Made by a program: the position numbers and the translations under genes. Below the pieces are notes generated by a model, which made no database searches, had not been told where the DNA came from, and worked only from the letters and a program-made list of their open reading frames with translations. A stretch of 64,000 nt of DNA from contig CP069419.1 in the NCBI GenBank assembly GCA_017569285.1, forward strand, positions 1,736,001 to 1,800,000, written 5' to 3'. The DNA comes from Clostridiales bacterium (GTDB lineage: Bacteria > Bacillota > Clostridia > Christensenellales > Aristaeellaceae). Of this stretch, positions 9,366 to 18,962 are shown piece by piece. How positions within the stretch are numbered: position 1 is the first letter of the stretch; each line of letters opens with the position of its first letter.

Positions 9366-9381
9366 TATGGAGGAATTGAAA

Positions 9382-10494
9382 ATGAAGATCGGATGCGTGA
9401 AGGAAATTAAGAACAATGAATTCCGTGTCGGGCTGACGCCGGATAATGTCAAGGCCTATGTGGCTGCCGGACACCATGTATATATGGAAAAGGGCGCCGG
9501 TGTAGGTTCGGGCTTTTCGGATAACGAATATGTGGATGCCGGTGCGTCTCTGATCGATAACGCAGCGGATGTATGGCACCTGGTGGATATGATGGTCAAG
9601 GTCAAGGAACCGCTGGAAGAGGAATATCCGCTGTTCCATGACGGGCTGATCCTGTATACCTACCTGCACCTGGCGGCGGACAAGGAACAGATGGACGCGC
9701 TGCTGAAGGGCAAGGTCAAGGCCGTTGCGTATGAAACCATCCAGGAAAAGGATGGCTCCCTGCCCTGCCTGGCGCCTATGAGCCAGATTGCCGGACGGCT
9801 TTCCATCCAGGAAGGCGCGAAATACCTGGAAAAACGGTTTGGCGGGGAAGGCATCCTGCTGGCCGGCGTTCCCGGAACGCCGAAGGCGAATGTCGTCATC
9901 CTGGGCGGCGGTACAGTCGGCATGAACGCCTGCAAGATTGCGGTCGGTATGGGCGCGAATGTCACCATCCTGGACGTGAACCTGAAGCGGCTGGAGGAAC
10001 TGGACAACCGGTTCGGCGCACATATCCAGACGCTGGTTTCCACGGATTCCAATATTGAACGGGTCATCAAGGACGCGGACCTGGTCATCGGTTCCGTGCT
10101 GATCCCCGGCGGTTCCACGCCGAAGCTGTTCAAAAAGAAATACCTGCCCGAGATGAAGAACGGTGCGGTGTTTGTCGACGTGGCCATCGATCAGGGTGGA
10201 TGCGGCGAAAGCAGCCATGTGACCACCCATGATGATCCGGTGTATGTGGAAGACGGCGTGGTGCACTACTGTGTCGGCAATATGCCGGGCGCGGTTCCGC
10301 GGACGAGCACGATTGCGCTGACCAATGCGACCCTGCGGTACGGCCTGCAGATTGCGGAAGCCGGCCTGGAGGAAGCGGCGAAGAAGAGCGCCGTGATTAC
10401 CAGCGGCGTGAACTGCTACCTGGGCAAGCTGACAAATAAGAACGTCGCGCTGGCGCATGGGTACGAGTATACGGAGCTGGCGGAACTGATCTGA
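9382..10494 (+). CDS. ald: Alanine dehydrogenase
   Basis: This NAD-dependent enzyme converts L-alanine to pyruvate and ammonium, or the reverse, in the cytoplasm. The 370-aa product starts MKIGCVKEIKNNEFRVGLTP, the classic alanine dehydrogenase/transhydrogenase opening with the substrate-binding Arg. The NAD-binding site VVILGGGTVGMNACKIA lies near residues 165-181, and the family signature VDVAIDQGGCGESS is near 258. An in-frame ATG at 9367 would add five residues, but GGAGG (9369-9373) overlaps it and sits 8 nt before 9382, so 9382 is the real start. A strong terminator follows. Confidence 0.95.
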   Translation: MKIGCVKEIKNNEFRVGLTPDNVKAYVAAGHHVYMEKGAGVGSGFSDNEYVDAGASLIDNAADVWHLVDMMVKVKEPLEEEYPLFHDGLILYTYLHLAADKEQMDALLKGKVKAVAYETIQEKDGSLPCLAPMSQIAGRLSIQEGAKYLEKRFGGEGILLAGVPGTPKANVVILGGGTVGMNACKIAVGMGANVTILDVNLKRLEELDNRFGAHIQTLVSTDSNIERVIKDADLVIGSVLIPGGSTPKLFKKKYLPEMKNGAVFVDVAIDQGGCGESSHVTTHDDPVYVEDGVVHYCVGNMPGAVPRTSTIALTNATLRYGLQIAEAGLEEAAKKSAVITSGVNCYLGKLTNKNVALAHGYEYTELAELI

Positions 10495-10536
10495 TGGTTT
10501 CTGCTTTGCCTGGTTGGTTTTGATTCTGGTTTGTTC

Positions 10537-10570
10537 CACACCGGGAGATATCTCCCGGTGTGTTTTCGTT
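10537..10570 (+). terminator. Rho-independent terminator after ald
   Basis: A perfect 26-nt palindrome (10537-10562; arms CACACCGGGAGAT and ATCTCCCGGTGTG) is followed by TTTTCGTTTT. It lies 42 nt past the ald stop. Confidence 0.85.
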
Positions 10571-10609
10571 TTGGCAGCTCGTGCAGGGAGCGTTTGCCAC
10601 AAGAAAAAC

Positions 10610-10638
10610 TTGATTAGTACAGCATATCATTGTTAAAT
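10610..10638 (+). promoter_or_regulatory. Possible promoter for the antiporter gene
   Basis: TTGATT at 10610-10615 and TTAAAT at 10633-10638 are 17 nt apart, between the ald terminator and the next gene. The -10 match is weak. Confidence 0.35.
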
Positions 10639-10684
10639 GAATATAAACGTTATCGTTCTATATTTTTCTGGGGGAGGCGTTACC

Positions 10685-12406
10685 GTGAGGAACGGAAAAG
10701 CCCGCATCGGGCGGGTAGTGGTTTGTTTGCTGTTGCTGCTGGGGATGGTGTTTGCTGCGCTGCCGGTGATGGCGGAGGGCGGTGATGAAGCTGCCGCGGC
10801 GGAGGTGGTGACGGAGGCCGCGGAGACGGCGGAGGTCGCTGCGGAGGAAGCGGAAGAGGCAGTGGTTGCCAGTCCGTATGTGAATACCTTCTGGGCGCTG
10901 GTTCCGGCGCTGATTGCGATTATCCTGGCGTTGATCTCCAAGGAGGTTTATTCCTCCCTGTTCTTCGGGATTGTGGCCGGCGGCTTGCTGCTGAACAACT
11001 TCCACCTGGAGAATACGATGAACCGGGTGTTTTCCGGCGGTTTTGTCGGCTCGGTGACGGATACATATAACCTGGGCATCCTGGTATTCCTGGTCCTGCT
11101 GGGCATGATGGTCGCCATGATGAACAAAGCCGGCGGAAGCGCTGCCTTCGGCCGGTGGGCGCAGGCACATATCAGGACCCGGGTGGGGGCGCAGCTGGCG
11201 ACGATTGCCCTGGGCGTATTCATTTTCATCGATGACTATTTCAACTGCCTGACGGTCGGCAGCGTAATGCGGCCGGTGACGGACAAGCATAAGGTTTCCC
11301 GGGCGAAGCTGGCTTACCTGATCGACGCTACCGCCGCCCCGATCTGCATTATCGCGCCGATCAGCTCCTGGGCGGCGGCGGTGTCCGGTTTCGCGGAGGA
11401 TGGAGTCGGTTTTTCCCTGTTTACGGATGCGATTCCGTATAACTTCTACGCGCTGCTGACCATCGCGATGATGTTCGCCATGGTGCTGCTCAAGGTGGAT
11501 TACGGTCCGATGGCCCGGTATGAGCGGAATGCGAAGGCCGGGGACCTCTTCTCCGGGAAGAACCCCTATGCTTCCGCGGAAGCCGGGGAACAGGCGGAAG
11601 AAGTGAAGGGAAAGATCTCCTTCCTGCTGCTGCCGGTGATCCTGCTGATCGTGTTCTGCGCGGCGGGTATGCTGTATACCGGCGGATTCTTCAGTGGAGT
11701 GCCGCTCCGGAACGCGTTTGCGGATGCGGACGCGTCCATCGGCCTGATGCTGGGCTCCTTCTTCGCAATTGTCTGCACGATGATCTATTACCTGATCCGG
11801 AAGGCGATGTCGTTCAAGGACATCATGGAATGCCTGCCCAACGGCTTCAAGGCCATGGTGCCGGCCATCCTGATCCTGATCTTTGCCTGGACGCTGAAGA
11901 ACATCACCATGGACCTGGGCGCCAAGGAATATGTGGATGCCCTGGTGAGAAGCAGCGCGGGTTCTTTCCAGAACTTCCTGCCGGCGATTATCTTCCTGAT
12001 TGCGGTGGGCCTGAGCTTCTCGACAGGTACCAGCTGGGGAACCTTCGGGATGCTGATTCCGATTGTGCAGAGCGTATTCACGATGGACAATCCCCTGGCG
12101 ATCATCTGCGTTTCCGCTTGTATGGCCGGCGCGGTGTGCGGCGATCACTGCTCCCCGATTTCCGATACGACGATTATGTCCTCGGCCGGTGCGCAGTGTG
12201 ACCATGTGAACCATGTAAACACCCAGCTGCCCTATGCCATGACTTGCGCGGGAGTTTCCTTTGTGACGTATATCCTCGCGGGATTTGCGCCTACATGGTT
12301 CCCGGGCATCATCCCGTGGTGCATTGCCCTGCCGGTGGGTGTGACCCTGATGGTCCTGACGGTGGTGTTGATCAAACTGCTGGGGAGAAAAGAAACAGCG
12401 GAATAA
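10685..12406 (+). CDS. Na+/H+ antiporter, NhaC family
   Basis: A polytopic transporter of about 573 aa that probably exchanges sodium for protons, or a related solute swap as in MleN. The N-terminus from the GTG at 10685 is a signal-like helix (VVVCLLLLLGMVFAALPVMA) followed by an Ala/Glu-rich linker, then about 12 helices. The FIDDYFNCLTVGSVMRPVTD motif in the middle and the GDHCSPISDTTIMSSAGAQC stretch near the C-terminus are characteristic of the NhaC superfamily. GGGGGAGG (about 10670-10677) sits ahead of the GTG, so the upstream in-frame ATG at 10637 is unlikely. It stands alone, with terminators on both sides. Confidence 0.88.
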   Translation: MRNGKARIGRVVVCLLLLLGMVFAALPVMAEGGDEAAAAEVVTEAAETAEVAAEEAEEAVVASPYVNTFWALVPALIAIILALISKEVYSSLFFGIVAGGLLLNNFHLENTMNRVFSGGFVGSVTDTYNLGILVFLVLLGMMVAMMNKAGGSAAFGRWAQAHIRTRVGAQLATIALGVFIFIDDYFNCLTVGSVMRPVTDKHKVSRAKLAYLIDATAAPICIIAPISSWAAAVSGFAEDGVGFSLFTDAIPYNFYALLTIAMMFAMVLLKVDYGPMARYERNAKAGDLFSGKNPYASAEAGEQAEEVKGKISFLLLPVILLIVFCAAGMLYTGGFFSGVPLRNAFADADASIGLMLGSFFAIVCTMIYYLIRKAMSFKDIMECLPNGFKAMVPAILILIFAWTLKNITMDLGAKEYVDALVRSSAGSFQNFLPAIIFLIAVGLSFSTGTSWGTFGMLIPIVQSVFTMDNPLAIICVSACMAGAVCGDHCSPISDTTIMSSAGAQCDHVNHVNTQLPYAMTCAGVSFVTYILAGFAPTWFPGIIPWCIALPVGVTLMVLTVVLIKLLGRKETAE

Positions 12407-12425
12407 GTCCCAAATTGCATATGAA

Positions 12426-12476
12426 ACACCCCGGGAAGTGCTGGATCGCGGGACGATCTGCTCCCGGGGTGTTTTT
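12426..12476 (+). terminator. Rho-independent terminator after the antiporter
   Basis: An 11-bp stem ACACCCCGGGA (12426-12436) pairs with TCCCGGGGTGT (12462-12472) and is followed by a run of T to 12476. It lies 20 nt past the antiporter stop. Confidence 0.8.
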
Positions 12477-12508
12477 GTATGCGGTTTTGCCGGAACAGGT
12501 TTTGTTGT

Positions 12509-13915
12509 TTACAGTTCGGTGTTCCGGGATACTGTGGAAAAACTGTGGATAATTCCGACAAAAACGAACAGGAAGGGCAGGACGGGGGAGGTTCCGGAAC
12601 GGAGCCAGGTGAAACATTCGATTAATTCACCGGCCAGAATTGAAATCACCAGGGCGGGAAAGATTTTCTGGGCAGTGGGGCGGTTTCCGTTGACAAGCTG
12701 GAAACTGCGGACCGCGGTGAGAACCAGGAAGGCAATCACAATCAGCAGGCCGGGGATTCCGTTTTCGAGGATGATCATCAGGGGCATGCAGTGGCAGTGT
12801 GCGGCCATGAAAGTCAGGGAAGGAACCGCGTTTACACCGGCCATGGGGTTCAGGATGGATGCGCCGGTCAGCAGCAGGAGCGGGTTTTCGGAAATATAGG
12901 TAAGGGCGGCTTTCCAGATCATTGGACGGCTGGTGAACAGGTCTGAACCGGTATATCCCCGGTTGGACATGACGGTTTTGGCGGCTTCACCGGTTTCTTC
13001 AGCCAGGGCCCGGGGAAGAAGTCCGCCGGCGGTTTTCAGCGAATTGAAAACGGAGATGGTCTTCATAACGCCCAGGACAATCGCGACAAATACCAGTCCG
13101 GTAACGGCGATGGAAACCGGCCACGCGTACCAGGGACGGCGTCCGGGAAGCTGTGAACCGGGAATGGCTTTACGCCGGAAAGCGTTGAGGAGCAGGATGC
13201 CCACGAGGGTGGCGGTTCCGGTGGCAACCGTTACCTGTGCGCAGCGGGAATCCGTCAGAGACAGGGCAACCAGCATGGGAATAACGGAGAGGATATACAG
13301 CACTTTGGTCCATACATGCCGGGATGTGGCAGCTGAACAGAGCGCAATGACGACAGCCAGGCTCAGGACGGAGCCGGATACGGTGACGTAGTAAACCAGG
13401 AACAGACGGTCGACGTTAATTCCCCAGAGACCGCCTTTGCTGAGGTTGTAGACGGTCTGGTCGGTCCAGGCGGCATAGACGCCGAGGGAGGCGTATATCA
13501 CCATGCCGATGGTCCAGATGGCGGCGCAGACGCGCAGGAACTGTCTGAGCTGGGTTTCGGAGAGGACGTGGCCCAGGCCGTAGCAGGCACAGAAGACCCA
13601 GAGGCCGGTGAGGAGAATATCCGATACGGCGCTGTCCAGCAGGTTGTCCGGATTGGGAATGGCGACCCGGATGATTTTCAGCAGCAGGTATGCGATGAGG
13701 ATCCAGAAGCCTTTATCCTTCCAGAGCTTGCCGAGGACGATGCCCATAACGGCGGTAATTACCCGGAGGATCCAGAACGGCGCGCTGAACTGGAACGTCT
13801 GGCCGGTGGATGTCGGGTCTTTGTAGATGGCGATGACATACAGGTATCCCAGCAGGAGGAATCCCATCAGGGAAGTATATATGATCTTCGGAACAGTCCA
13901 TCTGGTTTCTTGCAT
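12509..13915 (-). CDS. O-antigen ligase / polymerase-like membrane protein
   Basis: A 468-aa protein with about ten hydrophobic helices and a long extracytoplasmic loop at residues about 290-350, which contains SRPMIWKAALTYISENPLLLLTGASI and then HCHCMPLMIILENGIPGLL. The Arg-Pro-x-x-Trp segment before the loop and the His-containing stretch after it are the usual marks of the Wzy/WaaL O-antigen ligase superfamily. It should transfer or polymerise lipid-linked glycan outside the membrane. The start has AGGAAGGGG 8 nt upstream. It lies 86 nt after the large membrane protein read in the same direction, and the two may form an operon. Confidence 0.72.
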   Translation of the reverse strand: MQETRWTVPKIIYTSLMGFLLLGYLYVIAIYKDPTSTGQTFQFSAPFWILRVITAVMGIVLGKLWKDKGFWILIAYLLLKIIRVAIPNPDNLLDSAVSDILLTGLWVFCACYGLGHVLSETQLRQFLRVCAAIWTIGMVIYASLGVYAAWTDQTVYNLSKGGLWGINVDRLFLVYYVTVSGSVLSLAVVIALCSAATSRHVWTKVLYILSVIPMLVALSLTDSRCAQVTVATGTATLVGILLLNAFRRKAIPGSQLPGRRPWYAWPVSIAVTGLVFVAIVLGVMKTISVFNSLKTAGGLLPRALAEETGEAAKTVMSNRGYTGSDLFTSRPMIWKAALTYISENPLLLLTGASILNPMAGVNAVPSLTFMAAHCHCMPLMIILENGIPGLLIVIAFLVLTAVRSFQLVNGNRPTAQKIFPALVISILAGELIECFTWLRSGTSPVLPFLFVFVGIIHSFSTVSRNTEL

Positions 13916-14001
13916 TCAAGATGCCCCTTCCTGTTGTGCGGATGCCTCCCCGGCAGGGGAGAGCCTGAATGGTCTGCGGAAACGGGAGCTGGAACCGGCG
14001 G

Positions 14002-16626
14002 TCAGCCGCCGGGTGTTTGCGGAACGATAACGAGTTCCCGGAAGGCGGCCGACAGGAGACGCGGATCGCCGTTGCCCGGTGGCACCGCATACGGGAAACG
14101 GAAGGTGAGCTCCAGGACCCCGTCCTGCACACAGTCGGCGGGAACGGTGAAGGTATAATCGCCTGCCGGAGGAAGCTCATCGCTGAAAAGGACGGACTGG
14201 GTTCCGGCATATATCTCGCAGGACTGGTAACCGATCAGGGCGGACCAGGTCCAGCGGACTTCCAGGTCTCCGGAAATATCCGGAGGAAGCTTCAGCTGAA
14301 GGATGGATTCCCCGTCGGTCGCCCAGGTGTAGCCGGATTCGGGGGAAGAAAAACCGGCTACCAGGTACGGCTTTGCGTTGCTGTCCTCGCCGTAGAAGCG
14401 GAGGACTTCCCCGGGAGTGTATTCCGGCACGGCTTTGGTATCGATGCGGATACTGCTGAAGGCCACCGCAAGGATGCGCGGGTCGCCGGTTCCCGGGGTG
14501 GTTGCGTTCGGATACTCAAAACGGAGGATGATCCGCCCGTTGTGGAAGGATTCCGCCGGGATGGCAACCTGCAGGGAGTTCCGGTCTGTCGGAAGGACAT
14601 CGTCATACACCAGGACATCGCCGGCATGGATCCGGCAGGCCTGCGGGCCGAATGTGGCGGCCCAGGTGAGTTCCATGGTGAGGTCAGCCGGGCGGTTGAC
14701 CAGCGGATGCACCACGAGGATGGACTCGGATCCCCGGGACCAGGAGTAGGAGGATTCCGGGCCGTAGAAACCGGAAACGATATAGCCGGATGCGGAAAGG
14801 TCCGCCTGGCTGAAGAGGAGTGTTTCCCCGGGGGTATAGTCCCGCGGGGAATCCGCTGCGATAACCTGCGGGTCCACGGAACGGTACAGGTGGAACGGAA
14901 CAGCCGGGGCATTGGCCGGACTGATTTCTTCGTGACAGTCCGGATCCAGGAAAACGGAATCGTCAAACGAAAGGATATAGTGAAGCTGCTCTGCGCGGAG
15001 GGCTCCGGAGGAAGGCAGGTCCGCCAGGGCGGCACGGAACGGTTCGGAAGAGGAAGAGACAGCCGTCAGCAGATCCTCGGAGGAGACTGCGTACAGGTCC
15101 AGGTCGGACCAGGCTTCCAGTATTTCCGCGTTCCGGCTTTCTCCGGAATCCCGGATGAGCAGGATCTGTGCGGGGGATCCGTCTTCCGTTTCCAGGGAAT
15201 GAAGCAGCCGGTCCAGGGAGGCGATATCCCCCTGCTGCTGCGGGGAAACGGATTCGTTTCGGGTCATATCCCGGACAAAAACCACGCTGCTGACTGCGCA
15301 GGACAGAACGATGACAGCTGTGGAGAAAAGAACCAACCACCGGCGCTTTCCGATGAAGAGGAAGACAGCCGGAATTACCAGGATGGCGGCAAACAGGAGC
15401 CGGACCCATGGGAACGCGGAGGCTTCATGACCCAGGAGGCCCAGGTAATGAAGCGTCGGGGAATCCATTGCGCCCTTCGCGGTGGGATTGTTTGCAAAAA
15501 GGAGGATAAGGGCCAGCAGGCTGATAAGCCAGCCGGCGGCCGCCTTTTTCCCGGTCGGCCGGTCTTCATCACTGGCGGACAGGTAAAGGAGGAAAAGGGG
15601 ATAGAACGAGGCGGAGAAAAGCATCTGGCGGGCCGGAATGTCCAGGGTTGCCGTTTCGCCGGAAAGGCAGAAGGAGAAGCCGGAAATCATGGCGGTGAAC
15701 AGCAGGAAGCAGCCTGAGAAGGACGCCAGCTTTTTCCCTGCGGACGGGGATGCGCCGCAGAGGGACAGGGGTTCAATCACCGGCCAGAAAGACCAGGACG
15801 CGCTGTAGTACAGCAGGAGCAGGATCGTACCTGCCAGGAAGAACAGGAGGTTCTCCGGCGCGGTAAAGCCGGCGAGTGTTTCCGGGAAACGTGGATGGAG
15901 GATGGCCCCGGTCAGGAAATACCGGAGCAGGAGGAACGGCAAAAGGGAAGAGCCGAGGAATATAAGGCCGTTCCGGAAGGAATCCGGGTTCCGGTCCCGG
16001 CTGCCGGAAAAGGAACAAAGATACAGCACGAAGACAGCGGCCGGGAACGCGGGGCCTGTTTGATGCGTGAGGCACAGCAGCAGGGACCAGATCCCGAGCA
16101 GCAGGGGATATCCGGAAACGGCCGGATCATGGTCAAAGGATTTGACAAGGAACCAGACGCCCCAGAGGAAAAGCGGAATCATCAGGTTTTCAGCGGTAAA
16201 CGCGGCGGAAAGCCCCAGGTTGGGGGAAATGGCCAGGACCGCCAGGGCCAGGATGTGATGCCGGGGCTCCTGGCAGAAACGCTTCGCGAGGAAGTGGGCG
16301 GGAATCAGCGCGGATGATACCAGCAGCGCGTTGAAGACCGAGATGGCGCAGAGGCGGGGAATACTGGCGCTGATTGCGTAAAAGGGGGATATGAGCAGCG
16401 GGTAAAGGATACAGGCGCTGTTCAGGGGGGCGTGATGAACCAGGAAAGAATTGCGGAGCCAGATGTTCTGCGCCAGTTCCAGGTTGATCAGTTCATCTTC
16501 ATATACAAGCCCTGATTTGGCATACGCGGACAGAACCGCGCGAATGACAGCGCTGAGGATAAACAGGACCAGAAAAGCAGTTCTGCGGATGTTCCGGCCT
16601 TTTTCCGGCTGTGCGATATTAATCAT
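14002..16626 (-). CDS. GT-C-like membrane glycosyltransferase with two C-terminal beta-rich domains
   Basis: A large 874-aa membrane protein. About 12 helices fill residues 15-450. The first extracytoplasmic loop carries YEDELINLELAQNIW, an acidic pair placed like the catalytic Asp/Glu of ArnT/PMT-type GT-C enzymes, which use polyprenyl-phosphate sugars. From about residue 620 two repeats of about 115 residues follow, each with a TPGE start, a GF-x-x-PES-x-Y-x-W core, a WTW or LTWAA strand and a GTGDPR or GNGDPR end. They look like beta-sandwich modules facing outward. It is paralogous to the divergent gene at 16750 (shared ISVFNALLVSSALIPA), which has only one such module. The acceptor is unknown. 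Confidence 0.7.
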   Translation of the reverse strand: MINIAQPEKGRNIRRTAFLVLFILSAVIRAVLSAYAKSGLVYEDELINLELAQNIWLRNSFLVHHAPLNSACILYPLLISPFYAISASIPRLCAISVFNALLVSSALIPAHFLAKRFCQEPRHHILALAVLAISPNLGLSAAFTAENLMIPLFLWGVWFLVKSFDHDPAVSGYPLLLGIWSLLLCLTHQTGPAFPAAVFVLYLCSFSGSRDRNPDSFRNGLIFLGSSLLPFLLLRYFLTGAILHPRFPETLAGFTAPENLLFFLAGTILLLLYYSASWSFWPVIEPLSLCGASPSAGKKLASFSGCFLLFTAMISGFSFCLSGETATLDIPARQMLFSASFYPLFLLYLSASDEDRPTGKKAAAGWLISLLALILLFANNPTAKGAMDSPTLHYLGLLGHEASAFPWVRLLFAAILVIPAVFLFIGKRRWLVLFSTAVIVLSCAVSSVVFVRDMTRNESVSPQQQGDIASLDRLLHSLETEDGSPAQILLIRDSGESRNAEILEAWSDLDLYAVSSEDLLTAVSSSSEPFRAALADLPSSGALRAEQLHYILSFDDSVFLDPDCHEEISPANAPAVPFHLYRSVDPQVIAADSPRDYTPGETLLFSQADLSASGYIVSGFYGPESSYSWSRGSESILVVHPLVNRPADLTMELTWAATFGPQACRIHAGDVLVYDDVLPTDRNSLQVAIPAESFHNGRIILRFEYPNATTPGTGDPRILAVAFSSIRIDTKAVPEYTPGEVLRFYGEDSNAKPYLVAGFSSPESGYTWATDGESILQLKLPPDISGDLEVRWTWSALIGYQSCEIYAGTQSVLFSDELPPAGDYTFTVPADCVQDGVLELTFRFPYAVPPGNGDPRLLSAAFRELVIVPQTPGG

Positions 16627-16749
16627 CCGTCACCTGTCCCTTCCAATATTGATAAAATTATGATACCATAACAATGGTGTAATGTCGACACCGTGCCGCA
16701 GGCTGTCCGGCCGCCGCACGGGTTTCGGCATCCGCAGAAAGGAGCCAGG
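16627..16749. promoter_or_regulatory. Divergent control region between two GT-C-like genes
   Basis: This 123-nt gap separates two genes read outward. It contains an AT-rich core (about 16640-16675) able to hold promoters for both strands, for example TTGTTA with a CAATAT 17 nt away on the minus strand, and a TGTCGACA palindrome near 16683. None of these matches is strong enough to fix a start site. Confidence 0.35.
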
Positions 16750-18954
16750 ATGAGGAAAAAGCTCTTTCCGGGCATAACGGAAAAACACTTTTTCATCGCG
16801 GTGCTGCTGGTCAGCGCGGCGGTACGGTGTTTCCTGTCCGTTTTTCCCAAATGGCCCCGGATCTATTTTGATGAGCTGGTCTATATGGAGCTGGGGCAGA
16901 ATATCTGGCTGAACGGCCGCCTGTCCATCTACCATACAGGAGTCAGCTTTTCCAAGATCCTGTATCCGGTTTTCCTTTCTCCGTTCTACGCGATTTCGGA
17001 TCCGGAACTGCGGATCAACGTGATTTCTGTTTTCAATGCGCTGCTGGTATCATCCGCGCTGATTCCGGCGTACCTGCTGGCCGGAAGGATCCTGCATAAA
17101 CGTTGGCAGGTGAACGCCGCGGTGATTGTTGCGGCGCTTTCTCCCAATATGGGATTTGCGTATACCTACATGGCGGAAAACCTGTATATTCCAATGTCCA
17201 TGTGGGCTTATTACTGCGGATTCCTTGCCTTTGAGAAGGCGGGAGACAGCAAGCCGTACCGGGCCTGCTTCCTGGGAATCTGCTGCTGGCTGCTGTATTT
17301 GACCAAGGAGGCGGGAAGCGCGTTCCTCGGCGCGGTGATCCTCCTGTATATATACCGGATCATCGGGGAGAAGGGGAACAGGGGAAAAGCGGCCCGGTCG
17401 TTCGGCCTGTTTCTCGCTTCGTTCCTGCTTCCGTTCCTGGCGGTGCGGCTGACGGTTCTTGGCGGGACAGGGTATACATATGCCGGGCAGGTGTCATTCA
17501 GCCGCCTGCTGGATCCGGAAAAGCTTTTGTACGGGCTGAAAGCCGCTCTGATCATGATGGTTTATTTTGCGGCCTCCTGGCTTTCGGTTCCGGTGGTTTT
17601 CTCCGTTTCCCGGTTCGGGAAGCTGGACGGGGACCGGAAAAAACTGCTGATCCTGGGAATCGGCCATGCCGTATGCCTCTCGCTGGGAATCGCTTTCGGT
17701 GTTTCCGTGGCGGAGGATATGGAAGCGGCGGCGCCCCGGATCCATATGCGGTATTTCATCTCGGCAGTCTGGCCGTTCCTGCTGGTGCTGCTGGCCGGTG
17801 CGGATGACGGGGAGCGGAAGCCTTTCTGGAAACAGCCGGTGCTTTACCTGTCAGCGGCGTTTGCCGTGCTGATCGGGGTGTTTGCGAACCTCCCCCGTTT
17901 CGGAAGCACGGCGGATTCACCGGTTCTGTTTGCGACGCTGCACCTCTACGCGCCGATTCCCCATACGGAATTCTGGTTTAAAACAGCGCTGTGCCTGGTG
18001 CTTGCGGTTTCGGCGGTCCTGTGGCTTGCGGGAAAGAAACGGCTTTGCCTGGCGGTTTTTATCCCGGTGCTGGCGGTGACTGAACTGCTGAACGGGATTC
18101 CATATGCGGTGCAGTGCATTGAAGAACGCCAGGTGCCGGACAGGGAAATGATCCGGGAGGTATCGGTGCTGGACCGGTATATCGATACCCTGGACGGAAA
18201 TGTCCTGGTGGTGGCGGATAACCTGAACAATGATTTCCAGCGCCTGATGAACGCCTACACGAATGATGATTACTATACCGCGGAAAGCACCAACCTGATC
18301 TCCCTGTTCCGGGAAGGAAAAAACGGCGGCGCCATCGACCTGGGAACAACGGAGCTGGATGATCCGATTTATGCGTTTTCGGACCATTATCCCATTGAGC
18401 ATATTGAGTATATTATCTGTGGGGATCCGGAGCTGCGGTTTGACAGGAAGTATCATGAAGAAATTACACCGGAAGGACTGAACATGGTTCGGGTGTTCCG
18501 GTCCGCGGATCCGGAGCGCATTGCGGTGACAGATGAGTATGTGCCCGGTGAGGTGATATACTTCGGAAGCCGGGACGTAATCCCGAGGGCCTATATTGTA
18601 TCCGGCCTGTCTTCCCCGGAAAGCGGATTCACGTGGAGCAGCGGAAAAGAAACGGTGATTTCCCTGACGCCGGATGCGGAGGAAGGGACGGAATTTGAGG
18701 GAACGCTCACATGGGCGATGCTGCTGGGGAACCAGAGCTGCCTGGTTACCGCCGGGGACAACCTGGTGTACTGTGATGCGTTACCGGCGGATACGCAGGA
18801 AATTCATTTTCCGATCCCGGCGGACAGCCTGGACGAAAACGGCCGGCTGGTTCTCCGTTTTTCCTTCCCGGATGCCTGGAGCCCCGGAAACGGGGACAGC
18901 CGGATTCTTGCGGTGGCGTTCCGGGAACTGCGGATTGACAGGGCGGGCGAATGA
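16750..18954 (+). CDS. GT-C-like membrane glycosyltransferase with one C-terminal beta-rich domain
   Basis: A 734-aa paralogue of the minus-strand neighbour. The N-terminal helices carry YFDELVYMELGQNIWLNG in the first outer loop, matching the acidic site of polyprenyl-phosphate-sugar-dependent GT-C enzymes, and the shared ISVFNALLVSSALIPA helix. About 11-12 helices run to residue 470. A soluble region follows, then a single beta-rich module (about residues 590-730) with the same GL-x-x-PES-x-F-x-W and SPGNGDSR marks as the paralogue. The ATG at 16750 has AAAGGAG 5 nt ahead; an upstream in-frame start at 16693 lacks a ribosome site. It likely glycosylates a cell-surface acceptor with the sugar made by the operon downstream. 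Confidence 0.7.
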   Translation: MRKKLFPGITEKHFFIAVLLVSAAVRCFLSVFPKWPRIYFDELVYMELGQNIWLNGRLSIYHTGVSFSKILYPVFLSPFYAISDPELRINVISVFNALLVSSALIPAYLLAGRILHKRWQVNAAVIVAALSPNMGFAYTYMAENLYIPMSMWAYYCGFLAFEKAGDSKPYRACFLGICCWLLYLTKEAGSAFLGAVILLYIYRIIGEKGNRGKAARSFGLFLASFLLPFLAVRLTVLGGTGYTYAGQVSFSRLLDPEKLLYGLKAALIMMVYFAASWLSVPVVFSVSRFGKLDGDRKKLLILGIGHAVCLSLGIAFGVSVAEDMEAAAPRIHMRYFISAVWPFLLVLLAGADDGERKPFWKQPVLYLSAAFAVLIGVFANLPRFGSTADSPVLFATLHLYAPIPHTEFWFKTALCLVLAVSAVLWLAGKKRLCLAVFIPVLAVTELLNGIPYAVQCIEERQVPDREMIREVSVLDRYIDTLDGNVLVVADNLNNDFQRLMNAYTNDDYYTAESTNLISLFREGKNGGAIDLGTTELDDPIYAFSDHYPIEHIEYIICGDPELRFDRKYHEEITPEGLNMVRVFRSADPERIAVTDEYVPGEVIYFGSRDVIPRAYIVSGLSSPESGFTWSSGKETVISLTPDAEEGTEFEGTLTWAMLLGNQSCLVTAGDNLVYCDALPADTQEIHFPIPADSLDENGRLVLRFSFPDAWSPGNGDSRILAVAFRELRIDRAGE

Positions 18955-18962
18955 CCGCTGAG

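Noticed and set aside
8914-10684. Known riboswitch classes in the leaders of the superoxide reductase, ald and antiporter genes
   Set aside because: No conserved core of a familiar riboswitch could be matched by eye.
10658-12214. A 518-codon minus-strand ORF
   Set aside because: It is the shadow of the NhaC antiporter gene, with a His/Arg/Gln-rich composition typical of antisense frames.
13969-15717. A 582-codon plus-strand ORF
   Set aside because: It is antisense to the GT-C-like membrane protein; the minus-strand product has proper helices and motifs while this one is Gly/Arg-rich and featureless.
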